From NCBI GenBank assembly GCA_015501595.1, contig JADNRX010000045.1:62001-126000 (forward strand): 64,000 nucleotides of DNA. Reading direction: 5' to 3'. The notes under the pieces were generated by a model. The model saw only the letters and a list, made by a program, of their open reading frames with translations, made no database searches and was not told the origin of the DNA. Origin of the DNA: Hymenopellis radicata. Taxonomy: Eukaryota > Basidiomycota > Agaricomycetes > Agaricales > Physalacriaceae. Position numbers and translations under genes: made by a program. How positions within the stretch are numbered: position 1 is the stretch's first letter; every line of letters begins with the position of its first letter. Positions 44,987-55,173 of the stretch are shown here, piece after piece.

Positions 44987-47900
44987 CTGTACTAACGCGA
45001 CCATATGTTCACGTAACGCGTAACATATGGTCGTGAACTGAACTTATCCGCTGAGCATAACGCGTAACGATGGGCAGTGAACATGTACTAATTTGAACTC
45101 AAATTCACACTTTTTTCGAGCTCTGATGCAAAATTTGGTGCTGCCGCGCCGTAAATTAACCAATTCCGTGCTCTAGAAACAGTCTATACGAGTCTACGAC
45201 TAGGATCGCTCCCAAATCGACCCATCATACCAAGTTGAGGGTCGGATTGTCCTTCCACTGCGGCTGCGCTTGGGCAGCTCAAGAACGGGCTCCTGGTCGT
45301 TGCGCCCGGATGAGACATGATCATCATCATCCGACTCAGCGATCCCGTCGCGACGGACAGAGCCAGTCTCGACGTCAAGCGAGAAACCGTGTGAAAGACC
45401 TGCGCCGACACCATGCATCATGTCAACGAGGATGTCCAAGGGGATGTCGCTGTCATCCTCTGGGCCTCTTGCACTGAACTCGGGTTCAATTTCGGGGGAC
45501 TCTTGGACGAAGCGACTGCTTGAAAGCTCCTTGAACAGAGAAGGGTTCTTCTGGGGAAGTTCCCTGAGGAGGGCAAGTGCGCGGGGCGATGTGAGCGATG
45601 ACTGAGAGCAGTTCAGCCCATCAATCGTACATAATTCAAAAGCCTAACATTGTCATCAGCACAGGTAGAATGTTGTAAATAGAAAACTGACCTTTTGAAT
45701 GAGCTCCTTGTTGGAAAGGTCGCGTATCGCTGCCACAATCCATCCAACAGACCGATCGCGTAATGTCCCGATGCGTGTATCAAGAGTCGTTACACAGTCC
45801 GGATCTGTCTCGAGCTGCGCGTTCACCTCGGCAACCAAGTCGCGATGACATGCCCGCTTCATGCTGAGCTTCATCACACGCTGGATACCAACATCCAGGG
45901 GCTGCCACAAACCGGTACAGTTCCCCGGAATAAAGATGACAATGATGTTACCGTGATTGGCGGCCATCCAGTCCAAAAACTCGCGCGATTTGTGTACGCT
46001 CCAGCAGTCGATCTTCCAAAGAGAGTTCTGGTCCGGGCCAAGTCCGAGCTCCTGCTTCTTCTCGTCAAAGTAGGGGGCGATGATGTGATCCACAAGATCA
46101 CGCATGGTCTCCTGCGTCGACCAGTACGTGTCTGTCTTCGAAGGAACAAAACGTGTGCCGAATGCGATTGCATCATCATAGAATGGGGATTTGGGGGATG
46201 GACATGAAGTAGGAGTTTTACCGTGGAAGATCGCCTGCATGGGAAGAAGATCACCGTTCGCAGCAATGGAAGGGACTAACGTGAATGCACGCTTCTCGTC
46301 GTGACCAACGACAGATACTTGCTTCGAGTTTTTCTGGCTCCAGGATGTTTTAGTGCCCTGCTGGTAAACGATTTGAGTCTGATCTGTGTTGACGCGCAAG
46401 GCGTCGGGAATACCAAAGTCACGGATGACATGTGCCTCGCGTATGAAGGCGTCGGTAAGGATCTGATCCACGTTCTCGGGCACCTTCTTAGCTGCCTTGG
46501 TCGCTCGACGTGGTGTCCACCCAAGCTGCTTATGGAGGTACTTGTGAACGAAAGTCTCCGAACACCGGAAGTATGTGCCATCAGACTGGCGGACATTGAA
46601 GACATTGGGAGCGTGTTTTTCGATGAAAGTGACCATTACGGCCTGAATAGAGGTCATAGTCAACGCAACGCCTGCCTCTCGAAGGGAGCGCAGACGGTGG
46701 TTGATGGTGATACATAAATCCGGGTACTGATGCTGAACGCCGAGATCAGAATCTATCAATTGATGAGCCAATCGGACTTACCAGAATCCCGGTCCGCGTG
46801 TTCTTCCCGCCCGGTCGGTTCCCTTTCTTCACTGCTTCCAAGACTGTATCTCTCCAGCGCTTCTCTCCGCGAACTTTCCAGCGCCCAATGACCTGCTCAG
46901 TCAAGGAATTGAAATCCTGGTTCCGACTTTTGAGATCTCTCAAGATATCTCGCGGACTCCATCCAACACGACGACGGGATTGTTCGATCTGGGAGAAGAG
47001 GGTGGGCAGGAACCAATTGGTGCGCGTTGCCTTTTCTTGTGGATTAAGTCGCTTCTGACCAGTCGATTTTTTAGGAAGGTCCTCCTTGAATTGACGGCGC
47101 GGACGGGAAGCCTCCGCCAAGTCAGGCGTGCCGCCATCGCTACCCTCATCGTATGCTTCAAGGCTGATCTTCTACAAAGAGAATTAGTCACTGTACGTCG
47201 TTGCTATTGATGCACCTACCCGCCGCTTATGATTTCCACGATTAGGTGTCCATCCAGCAGCTCGCTTCTCTGCGGATCGATTGTCACGGAATATCTGCTG
47301 GCGCTCACGACCCGCTTCGCGCTTTGCCTCAATTTTTCTCTGGGCAGCAATACGCTCATTCATCAGCCGCGTCTCCCGTGTACTTTTCTGCACCTCGGCC
47401 AGTCGGCTATGACGGTCTATGCGCTCCTGCAATGACTCCTTCGTGAAGAAGTCAGTAAGGGAGACTTTGGCATTGACATTCAACGGAGGTGTTGATTGTT
47501 TCCCGCTATCTTTCTTCTCCTCTTCGTCATCCTCTTCGTCCTCCTCGTCCTCCTCGCCATCATCACCCTCATCATCAGACGCATCCACGTCAGCAAGTAC
47601 AGGCATATCTTTGTCGTCCTCACCAACAGGATCGATCAGGAATGATGGGAGAGGGACCGAAGCGTCTGGAACTGGTGGTACCCGCTTTTTGTTCGGACTG
47701 GGCATTGGTGTCGGAGCATCAGGGTGTGCTCGACTACGCTTCGCTGTGTGGGATACGGATTCGGGTAAGTCGGTTCTGTTGCCAGTCTTCGGAACAGGAT
47801 AATTGAACGTGAACTCGCAGCTTGGAAAGCCACTTTCGTCGAAGTATTCCTCATCTTTCGTATCCTCAGGCATAGGCTCATCACCTCCGGCCGACATGGT

Positions 47901-49557
47901 GTCACTCGGTGGACGCGGTGGAAGCTCGTCGTCGTCATCAGAGTCGTTCTCAAGCTAGAGTCATGATCAGATAATGGTAATGGCGGCAGTAGCTGAACTG
48001 GTACGTACTATCGTTCGGATTCGGCGCGCCATCGTATTGAAAAGTTCCATCCTTCGCAGCGCAAAGGACCGCACGGAGTTTTGAATAAGAGGACGAGCAG
48101 GGAAAACAGAGTGGTAGAGGGCATCATGCGCAATAATCCCGCAGTTATCAGTGTCGGTCTGGTGCGTGATATCCATGCTGCGAAACACAATGTCCTGATC
48201 GTCGAGCAGCCATTCAATCGCTTTCCTCATTCGCTCGGACATCGGCTTGCCATATGGATCGCCATACTCGACTAACTTCTGAGTACCATCAAGCTTGAGT
48301 GCGACCCAGTGCGGCCTTCCATCCAGCACCTCGCAGTTAGGCTCCGTCAAAATCAGGGCCCCTTCATGGAAGCTATCCGCGACACCCGTCAACCACCCAT
48401 GTGCAGGGCGGTCGCCATTGCTCTCTGCATGGCGGTCGACGAGAATGTTCACGAACTCGCAGTCCTCGACACGCACGCCGGAATGAAGACCAGCCTCGTC
48501 CAGAATATTCTCGTGGAGGAGCCGAAGCTGGTCATTGATCTGCGCACTTGAGAACCAGTAACTCCCCAGATAGCGGTACGTCGTATGTACTGGTGTTTCG
48601 TTCTCGAGGATACTGATGGGCGTGTTCCAAGGAAGTGACGTGAGATGGTCCCAGGTTTGGCGGGCAGTGATTTCGTGCTCGCGGTGTTTAGGATAATGGG
48701 TCTGCTTCATGACGAAGTCTGTGCACTTCAACCAGCGACTGCGTGCCGCCTTTCTCTCGACACACTCCTTCCAGACGCTGAGCACTGCCAGTGGGAACGG
48801 TGTGACCGTCTTTGCTCCCTCGGTGAGATGCACGAAGTAAATTGACCGAAACCCGCTGACATATCTGGAAGGTGCCATCTCGCAAAGGCGGTTGACGAGG
48901 TCTGGGTGGGGCATTGTTGTGAGGCGTATCTGGGATCTATGGATGTCGCGGAGGGTAACAGGCGTCTCGCGGCTGAAGAATGCAGAGATCGAGTCGGGTT
49001 TGACCATAGGCTTTTGTTGGAAGGAGGGAATGTCAGCCTTGGCGAGACCGCGAAGCGAGTCATCTAGCCCAAAGACCGCTGTGTGAAGGGAGTCGGGGAT
49101 GTGGAAGGTGGAGTTCATGGCATTGCGAACTGAGTCGGGTGCTTTCTCATATGCTGCATTCTGTACGAGCCACGGGAGCTCCTTGGTGATGTTCATAGTC
49201 GTCGTTGTCTGAAGAAGAGAATTTTTTGTCGATGCCGTTGTATATTTCTATGGGTGGTTGTTCTCCGTCCACCCTGTATATTCTTACTGTTTTTTCATTG
49301 GCTGTTGTTATGATACATTGAATCAAAGCTGTGCCCGTGCATCGCCCATCTTGATTAGGCTTGATGAAGGTCCTAAAGAGGACCAATCATGATATAGGGA
49401 GGTACTAACGGTGATGCGCGCATCAGAGCACTGGCCGGTGGTGCCGTGAACTTATGGCATTTGCCATAACGCGTAACTCGACCTTCTGAACATGACCTCA
49501 GTTGGTTCACGACCATAACGCGTAACAACGCGTGAACATATGGTCGCATTAGTACAG
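44987..49557. mobile_element. TA-flanked element encoding a Ulp1-DDE fusion
   Basis: A 4,571-bp insert with TA at 44985-44986 and 49558-49559. The ends are inverted: CTGTACTAACGCGACCATATGTTCACG on the left; on the right, the reverse complement differs by one base (T for C) over 27 bp. Further TAACGCGTAAC and GGTCGTGAAC blocks lie inside both ends. It contains one gene, 45200-49196. TA duplication and DDE_1-type catalytic motifs place it in the Tc1/mariner-pogo group. It sits in exon 1 of the DUF6533 gene. Confidence 0.88.
45200..49196 (-). CDS. Ulp1-like protease / DDE transposase fusion, 1,265 aa
   Basis: Five exons join in frame: 48009-49196, 47220-47954, 46782-47171, 45692-46732 and 45200-45643. 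Each exon is a multiple of three and the introns are 48-54 nt. The N-terminal third is a C48 (Ulp1-like) cysteine protease: PHWVALKLDG (His), VEYGDPYG (Asp), TDTDNCGIIAHDAL (Cys). A long acidic linker and a Lys/Arg-rich coiled coil (NERIAAQRKIEAKREAGRER) follow, then a helix-turn-helix-like part and a DDE_1 domain with Asp in VNTDQTQIV, WKIDCWSVHKS and GLWQPLDVGIQRVMK. The acidic C-terminus ends at 45200. It appears intact and possibly active. A further upstream exon cannot be excluded. Confidence 0.88.
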
Positions 49558-49603
49558 TAGATGATGCAGCGCGGAGATCAGTGCTGCATCTCGAAAGGCC
49601 TAT

Positions 49604-50075
49604 ATGCCTTAAGGCGACTTTAAGCAACTTAAAGCGTCTTAAGACATGAAAAGATAATAAAGATAAGTAAGCTAATAAGACGCTTAAAACAAAGGTTCAC
49701 GTTGATGAGTGCTTTAAGGCAGCTTAAGACACTTTAAGGCATTCTAAAAGCTCTTAAAAGACTCTCTAAAGTTAACTTAAAGCATACATCTCCGTGAACC
49801 TTATCTTAAGTTGCCTTCAAACTGCCTTTCGATAACTCAAAAAGCACTCAAAAAGCTCCTAAAACTGCCTTCCCGTAGTCCGTAAAGCACTACAGAGGTG
49901 ACTTAAAGCATATGTTGTTGTGAACCTTATCTTAAGTTGCTGTCCGGCTGCCTTCTGAATGCCTTCCAAGTGCCCGTCAACTGCCTTCTGACCACCTTTC
50001 GACTGCCTTCTGACCACCTTTCGACTACCTTCTAACCACCTTTCAACTCCCTCTCTCAACAACTTTCCAAGCAAC
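49604..50075. repeat. TTAAG-rich subterminal region, left
   Basis: Dense degenerate copies of CTTAAG, CTTAAAG and GCCTTC motifs on both strands, mirrored at 54840-55125 near the other end of the mosaic element. Such arrays often bind transposases; here this is inference. Confidence 0.6.
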
Positions 50076-50433
50076 ACAAGCCTTCAAAAGATGCAAGAAT
50101 TAAGCAAAAGCAGATGATAATTGATGGCCCTCTACACAATAATAATACTAGTATCTAGTAATGACTAGGTTACAGTAGTAACAAGACATGTATCCTCAAG
50201 TGTCCAAGCTGATCCTCATCCTCGATAATGGACATCTTGCGCATGGTCCCCCACCCCTCGCTCATCCAGTTCGGTGCTCATCGTCGTCCTCAATGGGCTC
50301 GACATCGGCATCCTCATCAGCTGAGCATCCTTGTAATGGTCCTCGTCCTCATCACCGGACCATCCTCCTCCTCGTCGTGGTCCTGGTCCTCGTCATCATG
50401 GCCCGTGGTGACTGTCGTGGTCCTTGTTGCTCG

Positions 50434-51862
50434 TCATGGTTCTCTCCGAGTCATGGTTCTCGTCCGCGGGTGTTCGTAGTCCTCGTCCTGGATGTGCTCG
50501 AGGTCCTCGTGCTCGTCCGCGGGTGTTCGTAGTCCTCGTTCTTGGTGTGCAAGGTCCTCATCCTCGATGAGCTCGAGGTCCTCGTCCTCGGTGTGCTCGT
50601 GCTCGTCCGCGGGTGTTCGTAGTCCTCGTTCTTGGTGTGCGAGGTCCTCGTCCTCGACGTGCTCGAGGTCCTCGTCCTCGTCCTCGGTGTGCTCGTGCTT
50701 GGTGTGCTCACACTCGTCCTCGATAGTGCTCGACCTCGACCTCGATACTGCGCGTCTCGTCCTTGGGCCCATCGAGTGTGTCCGTCTCCTCGTCCATGTC
50801 TAGGTCCTCGCGCGTGTCTAGGGTGCTGGGGGCGCGTCGTTTCGTCGCTCGAGGGAGCTGCCACTACGGCCGAGTGCTGAAGGCCGTCGTCCTGGTCAAT
50901 ACTCTTCAACATCCGCAGACAAAGAATGAGAAAGATGAAACAAAATGATTGTTTGACTACGCACCAGGTTGTTGAAGGAGGTGATGGGCACCACGGACTC
51001 CACGTTGAGGTCGCGCCGTCGTGCGCAAGACAGCATCAGCGAGCGACGTGCACATAGCAGCGTCGACCAGGAAACAGCTGTGCACAGAGCAGCAGCGCGG
51101 AAGTGGTGGGTGGTGGTATGAGACAAGTCGAAAAACTGGGTCCGATCGGAATTTAAACCAACCGGCACGTGAGGCTGACGTGGCCTCAAGTGCCGGCGGC
51201 AAAATGGACTTGTCTATTTTCTGGGAGCAAAATCAGCGCAAGGGAATAAGTGGTTAACGTTGACGGCGCCATGAGCGACGTCAACAAATCAATGGGAAAA
51301 TTTTAATTAAGCAAAAAACGTACCAACCAGCGCTGCGTCACTAGCAACACGGCGCCCAAAATCCGACTCGACGTGCTTGAAACCTGTGCGACGGCAGGAC
51401 AGCATTAGCCTGAGCCGTCCTAGCGCTACGGCGCTTCCATGTTGCGCGGCGCGGCAGGCTCGTTGTTAGAGGTCTTGCTGCCGCGAAGAATGAAGTCGAA
51501 CGCCATCCATGGCTGTTGGAAGCCGTGGAGACGAGTCTGGGATCCAGAGGGTAGGAAAACAAGAGGAAGTCGAGCAAAGAGGCACCAGACAGAAGTCTGA
51601 GACTGGATGCGGCGTCGTCGTTGATGTGACATGGTGGTAAGAGAGGAGAGACGACGAGCGAAGGGCTCTGATCACGATCCGGCGTTTGCCGGATCGTGCT
51701 CGGAGCATCCTCAACGTCGCTCGGAACAGCCATGAAGGCGTCGGAGTGGAAATAAAACCATCGGAAATTACTGCAGTATAAGTACTGCACCGATCTAAGC
51801 TGAATTTGGGTAATACAACCACTGTAGAACCTCGCAATTACCTTACATAGCAAGTATCCCAT
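50434..51862 (-). CDS. Uncharacterised gene with His/Asp/Glu-rich repeats
   Basis: Minus-strand open pieces within the mosaic element. One starts MAVPSDVEDAPSTIRQTPDR near 51732 and continues through at least two introns (about 51.3 and 50.95 kb). The last exon has repeats of the type EDEDLAHQERGLRTPADEHE, encoded by a 90-bp unit (30 codons) between about 50458 and 50690. No known family. The repeated part may be translated, because the period keeps the frame, but expression is unproven. Confidence 0.4.
50458..50700. repeat. 90-bp period tandem repeat
   Basis: The segment from GCTCGTCCGCGGGTGTTCG to CTTGGTGTGC recurs at 50511 and 50601, with a partial earlier copy from 50458. The filling is CCTCGTCCTCG low-complexity. 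Confidence 0.75.
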
Positions 51863-52099
51863 TGGGTATATGGTAAGATCGTGCTCTCCAGCACCAGAAA
51901 CTTCTTCGACGGCTCAAAATTTCACTGTAATCTATAGTTTACAATGTAGTTCATTAATACAAGCTGAATTTAAGGCAACACTGTGTGGTCATAAGTGGTA
52001 TTTACCACAGAAGTCCATTTCGAATGACGGACCGAAAACCTAAATAGTGATCGGATTCGTTCTCTTGTTCTACGACCACCATCAATGACCGATCCGCTC

Positions 52100-54545
52100 A
52101 GGACGACGAGCAACGCTCACGACTCTCACGTCCACGGCACCTGCGACCGACTTTGAGTCGTCGCCCATTGCCACGGAGACCGACTTTGCGTCGTCTCCCT
52201 CTCAACTCTTGCACGACTTCCGGCGACTACATCTTGGAACAGATCATGTCTGCGGGCTTGAAGAGCCCCGGCGGCCCCGCTGGACGCGTAAGCCCTCCAA
52301 CGAGGCTGCAGATCAACGAGGTGACGGCAACGGCAGCAGTGGCAGCTCTACGACGACGACAGTGTCCCCGCCGATATCTTAAATGACGAACAGCCGCGTA
52401 AGCCTGGACCACAGGCAGCGCGCAAGTACGTATTTCTTCCACTTCAAAAAAATTCTATTAATCTCCACCAGCCTTGTCAATGGCAACGCGGCGGCGTCGA
52501 CAGTGATGTCGAATTGTCAACGATGCATAAGCCCCACCAACGTGGGCGGCATATCCATCACTCCCACCTGACTCCCACTCTCATCTTACCTCCCACCTCG
52601 CCCAGGTACGTCTTTTGTTGTCCACATTTATCGACGTGCTTTTCATACTCTCTCACTGACGGCCGTCCTTCAGAACTGAACCCGCTCGAGCCGGCCTACC
52701 TAACAAATCGCGGCGCCTCAAGTATGGCGGACTATCAAGAGGTCGCAACCCTACCATCACGATCTCCATCTGCGAAAACACTGCTCCGCTGAGCACGCTA
52801 TTAGACCGCCCTAGGGCTGGCGACACCAGCGCTGTCGGCGCTGAACACCAAGGACGACAGACCACGACTCAATGGCGAAGAGTGGGTTTTAGAAGGGGGG
52901 ATCACGCTGAATTGGCGCCATCATCTCGACGCAGCGCGAGGTATGTGGGTTTTGGTTTTATTTTTTATTATTCATTCGATTTATTTTCAACAGCATCAAT
53001 GGCGACACTGGATAAACTGCAGCATTTTTTCTGCCCGCGCCAGTACCGCGCTCGTCTCCTCTCTCGCAAAGCTCTACAAACTACCATGCACCCCCTCCCA
53101 GCTCTCGCTGTTCGCTCGCCAGGGCTCCGGGTCCGCTTGCTACGTCGCTTGGGAGATGGGACACGGCGGACATCTGGAGACCGTACACGTCACCCGCGAG
53201 ATCGAATGTATCTGGGAAACCCCGAACTCATTCCCTACTAGTATACCAGCACAGCACTCGTATCCTCCCACATAACACCGAAACCATTAAGACTTGTGTT
53301 CGAAACACCGCTCTGAATCCATCCCTTCTCTCATTTTCCGCCACCTAACCGACTTTGAGTCCTCGTCTGCTGAGCTGAGCCGACGCTAGGACGTATACCC
53401 GCGTAAGCCCCAGACCACTGGCAGCGTATCATCGAAACACGGCGGCGTTGGCTAGGACTATCGTTGCTAGGCAGGGCCAGCTCGTAAGATTCGTCGTGTG
53501 CCATCGACGAGAACATTTGGCCGAGCTCTCAGACGTCGTTTAACCAAGAGATGCCAGTCCTGTGATTCGCCCAAACCCTGTTACGGGCTTCGAGTCTTTA
53601 TTCGCGAAGAAATCGTTAGTGTTTCCTGTCATATTCTCTTCACCAAGCATCTAAATGGCTCCCAAGCTTCACGAGACGAATCGTTGAGCTGACGACAACC
53701 TCGACTATTCCGAAACCACCCTTCAAGTCCCAGTCCTACATGACACGGACGGGAATCGAATCGCTGCTGGCTTCGTTCCCGAAACTGATTCCGACAGGCA
53801 TCCAGCATACGACCGTCGAGACCGCCAACGTGCGCTATGTCTACCAGCCACTGTATATCCACCTCATCACAAACAAGGCATCCAACATCCTCCAAGACAT
53901 CGACACCCTCCATCTCTTTGCCCGCGTCGTGTCCGACCTTTGCCGCTCTGCCGGCGAGCACGAGATATTGACCAAGGCATCACGCAATTCCGCCACGTCG
54001 ACGACAAGCATGACCGCAAACACCTCCAAGCTACCTTTTTCTCCGGAAAACATACTCGCCCACCCACGCCCGGAAACCATCGTAGGTGTATTTACATCGA
54101 TTTGAATCGAGACTCTGAATCATTCGCGCGGCGCAGGTATCCCATGAGCGACCCAATTCGTCGTCCATCTCTTTCTGCAGTCACTCCTAATGCGAACCTG
54201 GCACCACCGCCCAATTCATCGCCAGCTGCGTTCAAGTACTCCCATGCCGATCTCTACACCGTTAATTCACTCAACTCATTCTCGTTCGGGAATGCACATT
54301 CAGGCGGGTCTGTCTCGGCCTCCCCCATCAGTCTACTTGACGATTCTACCGATGGCGACTCCATCGCCGCGTTCGACGTTACCCCACGTCTGTCCGTTGT
54401 CGACAACCCCCAGCCAGTCAGCCTCTCCCGGCATAGTCATTCAGTGCACAACTCCCCAGGACCCTCTCGCAGGAAGCGCTCCCCAAGCACGGCCTCGCAT
54501 CATTTTTGGAGAGCAGGTGAGAGCAGCAGTCCTAGTGACGGATAA
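52100..54545 (+). CDS. Composite plus-strand gene of the mosaic element
   Basis: A series of open exons with intron-like spacers: 52.14-52.43 kb, 52.49-52.61 kb, 52.68-52.94 kb (before a GTATGTGGG donor), 52.98-53.24 kb, 53.5-54.1 kb and 54.13-54.545 kb. The last begins [20 protein letters not shown] and is Ser/Pro-rich. The exact transcript is unclear, and stop codons appear in some joins. It may be a chimeric transcript built from unrelated captured exons, a decayed gene, or both. Confidence 0.35.
53030..53160 (+). pseudogene. Fragment resembling mevalonate diphosphate decarboxylase
   Basis: In the frame of 52943-53275 this reads [19 protein letters not shown], then [18 protein letters not shown] and YVAWEMG. 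It matches the substrate-binding core of mevalonate diphosphate decarboxylase (ERG19/MVD), a sterol-pathway enzyme. The family's RSLFGG, which should lie between GSAC and YVAWE, is missing, and similarity ends soon after. It is about 45 residues from a roughly 400-residue enzyme, so a captured piece. Confidence 0.72.
53740..53979 (+). pseudogene. Fragment resembling coatomer subunit delta
   Basis: The open frame gives [47 protein letters not shown] and [16 protein letters not shown]. This is the longin-like N-terminal region of coatomer delta (RET2/ARCN1), a COPI coat protein. About three residues normally present after YQPL are missing, and sequence beyond EILTKA is unrelated. A captured host fragment of about 80 residues. 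Confidence 0.78.
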
Positions 54546-54839
54546 CCTGTGCGCCCCAGACAATGGGAAGCCCCTCACTGAAATACCGCGCCATCGACTA
54601 GAAAACGGCACACAGGATGACTTACAACCCCGTTGCCTTCAGCACCGTGTAATATTATCAGCCGGTGAGCCGCGCATGGACCATCTATTTAGTCTGGTTT
54701 GTTACAGCCCGTGCTTCCCCCGACATGCTTGTAGCATACATTGTGTGTTTAAGAGCATTGATGTAAATATTTTTGTGTATGCAGATTGATGTATCTAGTC
54801 AATGATACCTGAAACTGAGTTTATGAGCGAGTTGGTCTT

Positions 54840-55125
54840 GACTCTTGAGCTGCCTAAGGATAGATGTATTTGTAGTGTATGTGTAAAGTTGCATTAAGAT
54901 GCCTTTTAATGCTTGAAGTTTAGCCTCATGACTTAAGTTGCGTAAAGATAGCTGTGTTTGAACAGCATGTCTTAAGTTATCTTTAGGCGTCTTTTGCCGC
55001 TTTTTGCTGCCTTATGTTTCATGTCTATGATACATCAGCTTTAAGATGTCTTTAGAGCTTTAAGAGCTTTTTGAAGCTTAAAGTTTGATGTTTCAGTGAC
55101 ATGAATCTTAAGATGCCTTAAGGCA
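54840..55125. repeat. TTAAG-rich subterminal region, right
   Basis: The counterpart of 49604-50075: repeated CTTAAG, TTTAAG and GCCTTTT motifs next to the right terminal repeat of the mosaic element. Confidence 0.6.
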
Positions 55126-55173
55126 TATAGGCCTTTCCTGATGTGCTGCCTGGGACTGGGCTGGGGTATCCAT

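Larger units (their letters stand above)
49588..55142. mobile_element. Mosaic non-autonomous element with captured host gene pieces
   Basis: A 5,555-bp insert flanked by the 7-bp direct repeat GTGCTGC (49581-49587 and 55143-55149). Inverted ends: the left begins ATCTCGAAAGGCCTATATGC and the right, reverse-complemented, begins ATCAGGAAAGGCCTATATGC. Both continue CTTAAGGC. About 500 bp inside each end is full of TTAAG/CTTAA motifs. No transposase was recognised. The interior has a minus-strand acidic-repeat gene (50.4-51.9 kb) and plus-strand exons (52.1-54.5 kb). These include pieces resembling mevalonate diphosphate decarboxylase and coatomer delta. It lies in exon 1 of the DUF6533 gene. Confidence 0.8.
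43412..55173 (-). pseudogene. DUF6533 membrane protein gene, exon 1 interrupted by two elements
   Basis: A second DUF6533 gene. Exon 1 starts at ATG 55173 (MDTPAQSQAA), is broken at 55143/49580 by the mosaic element, continues to 49560, is broken again by the Ulp1-DDE element, and ends at 44973. When the duplications are counted once, it reads through 22 codons to a GTAAG donor. Further exons are a 10-nt micro-exon 44912-44921, 44841-44854, and 44652-44781 (VYDYLLTLDQEVELVWRAKW), then membrane segments such as AILTLRTWAVW. It ends with SFERTMHSILACRV and stop 43412. The downstream coding part is still well preserved, so the insertions look young. Confidence 0.82.

Noticed and set aside
50458..50700. 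Regular repeats as a CRISPR array
   Set aside because: Eukaryotic sequence, 90-bp period of low-complexity codons, no unique spacers.
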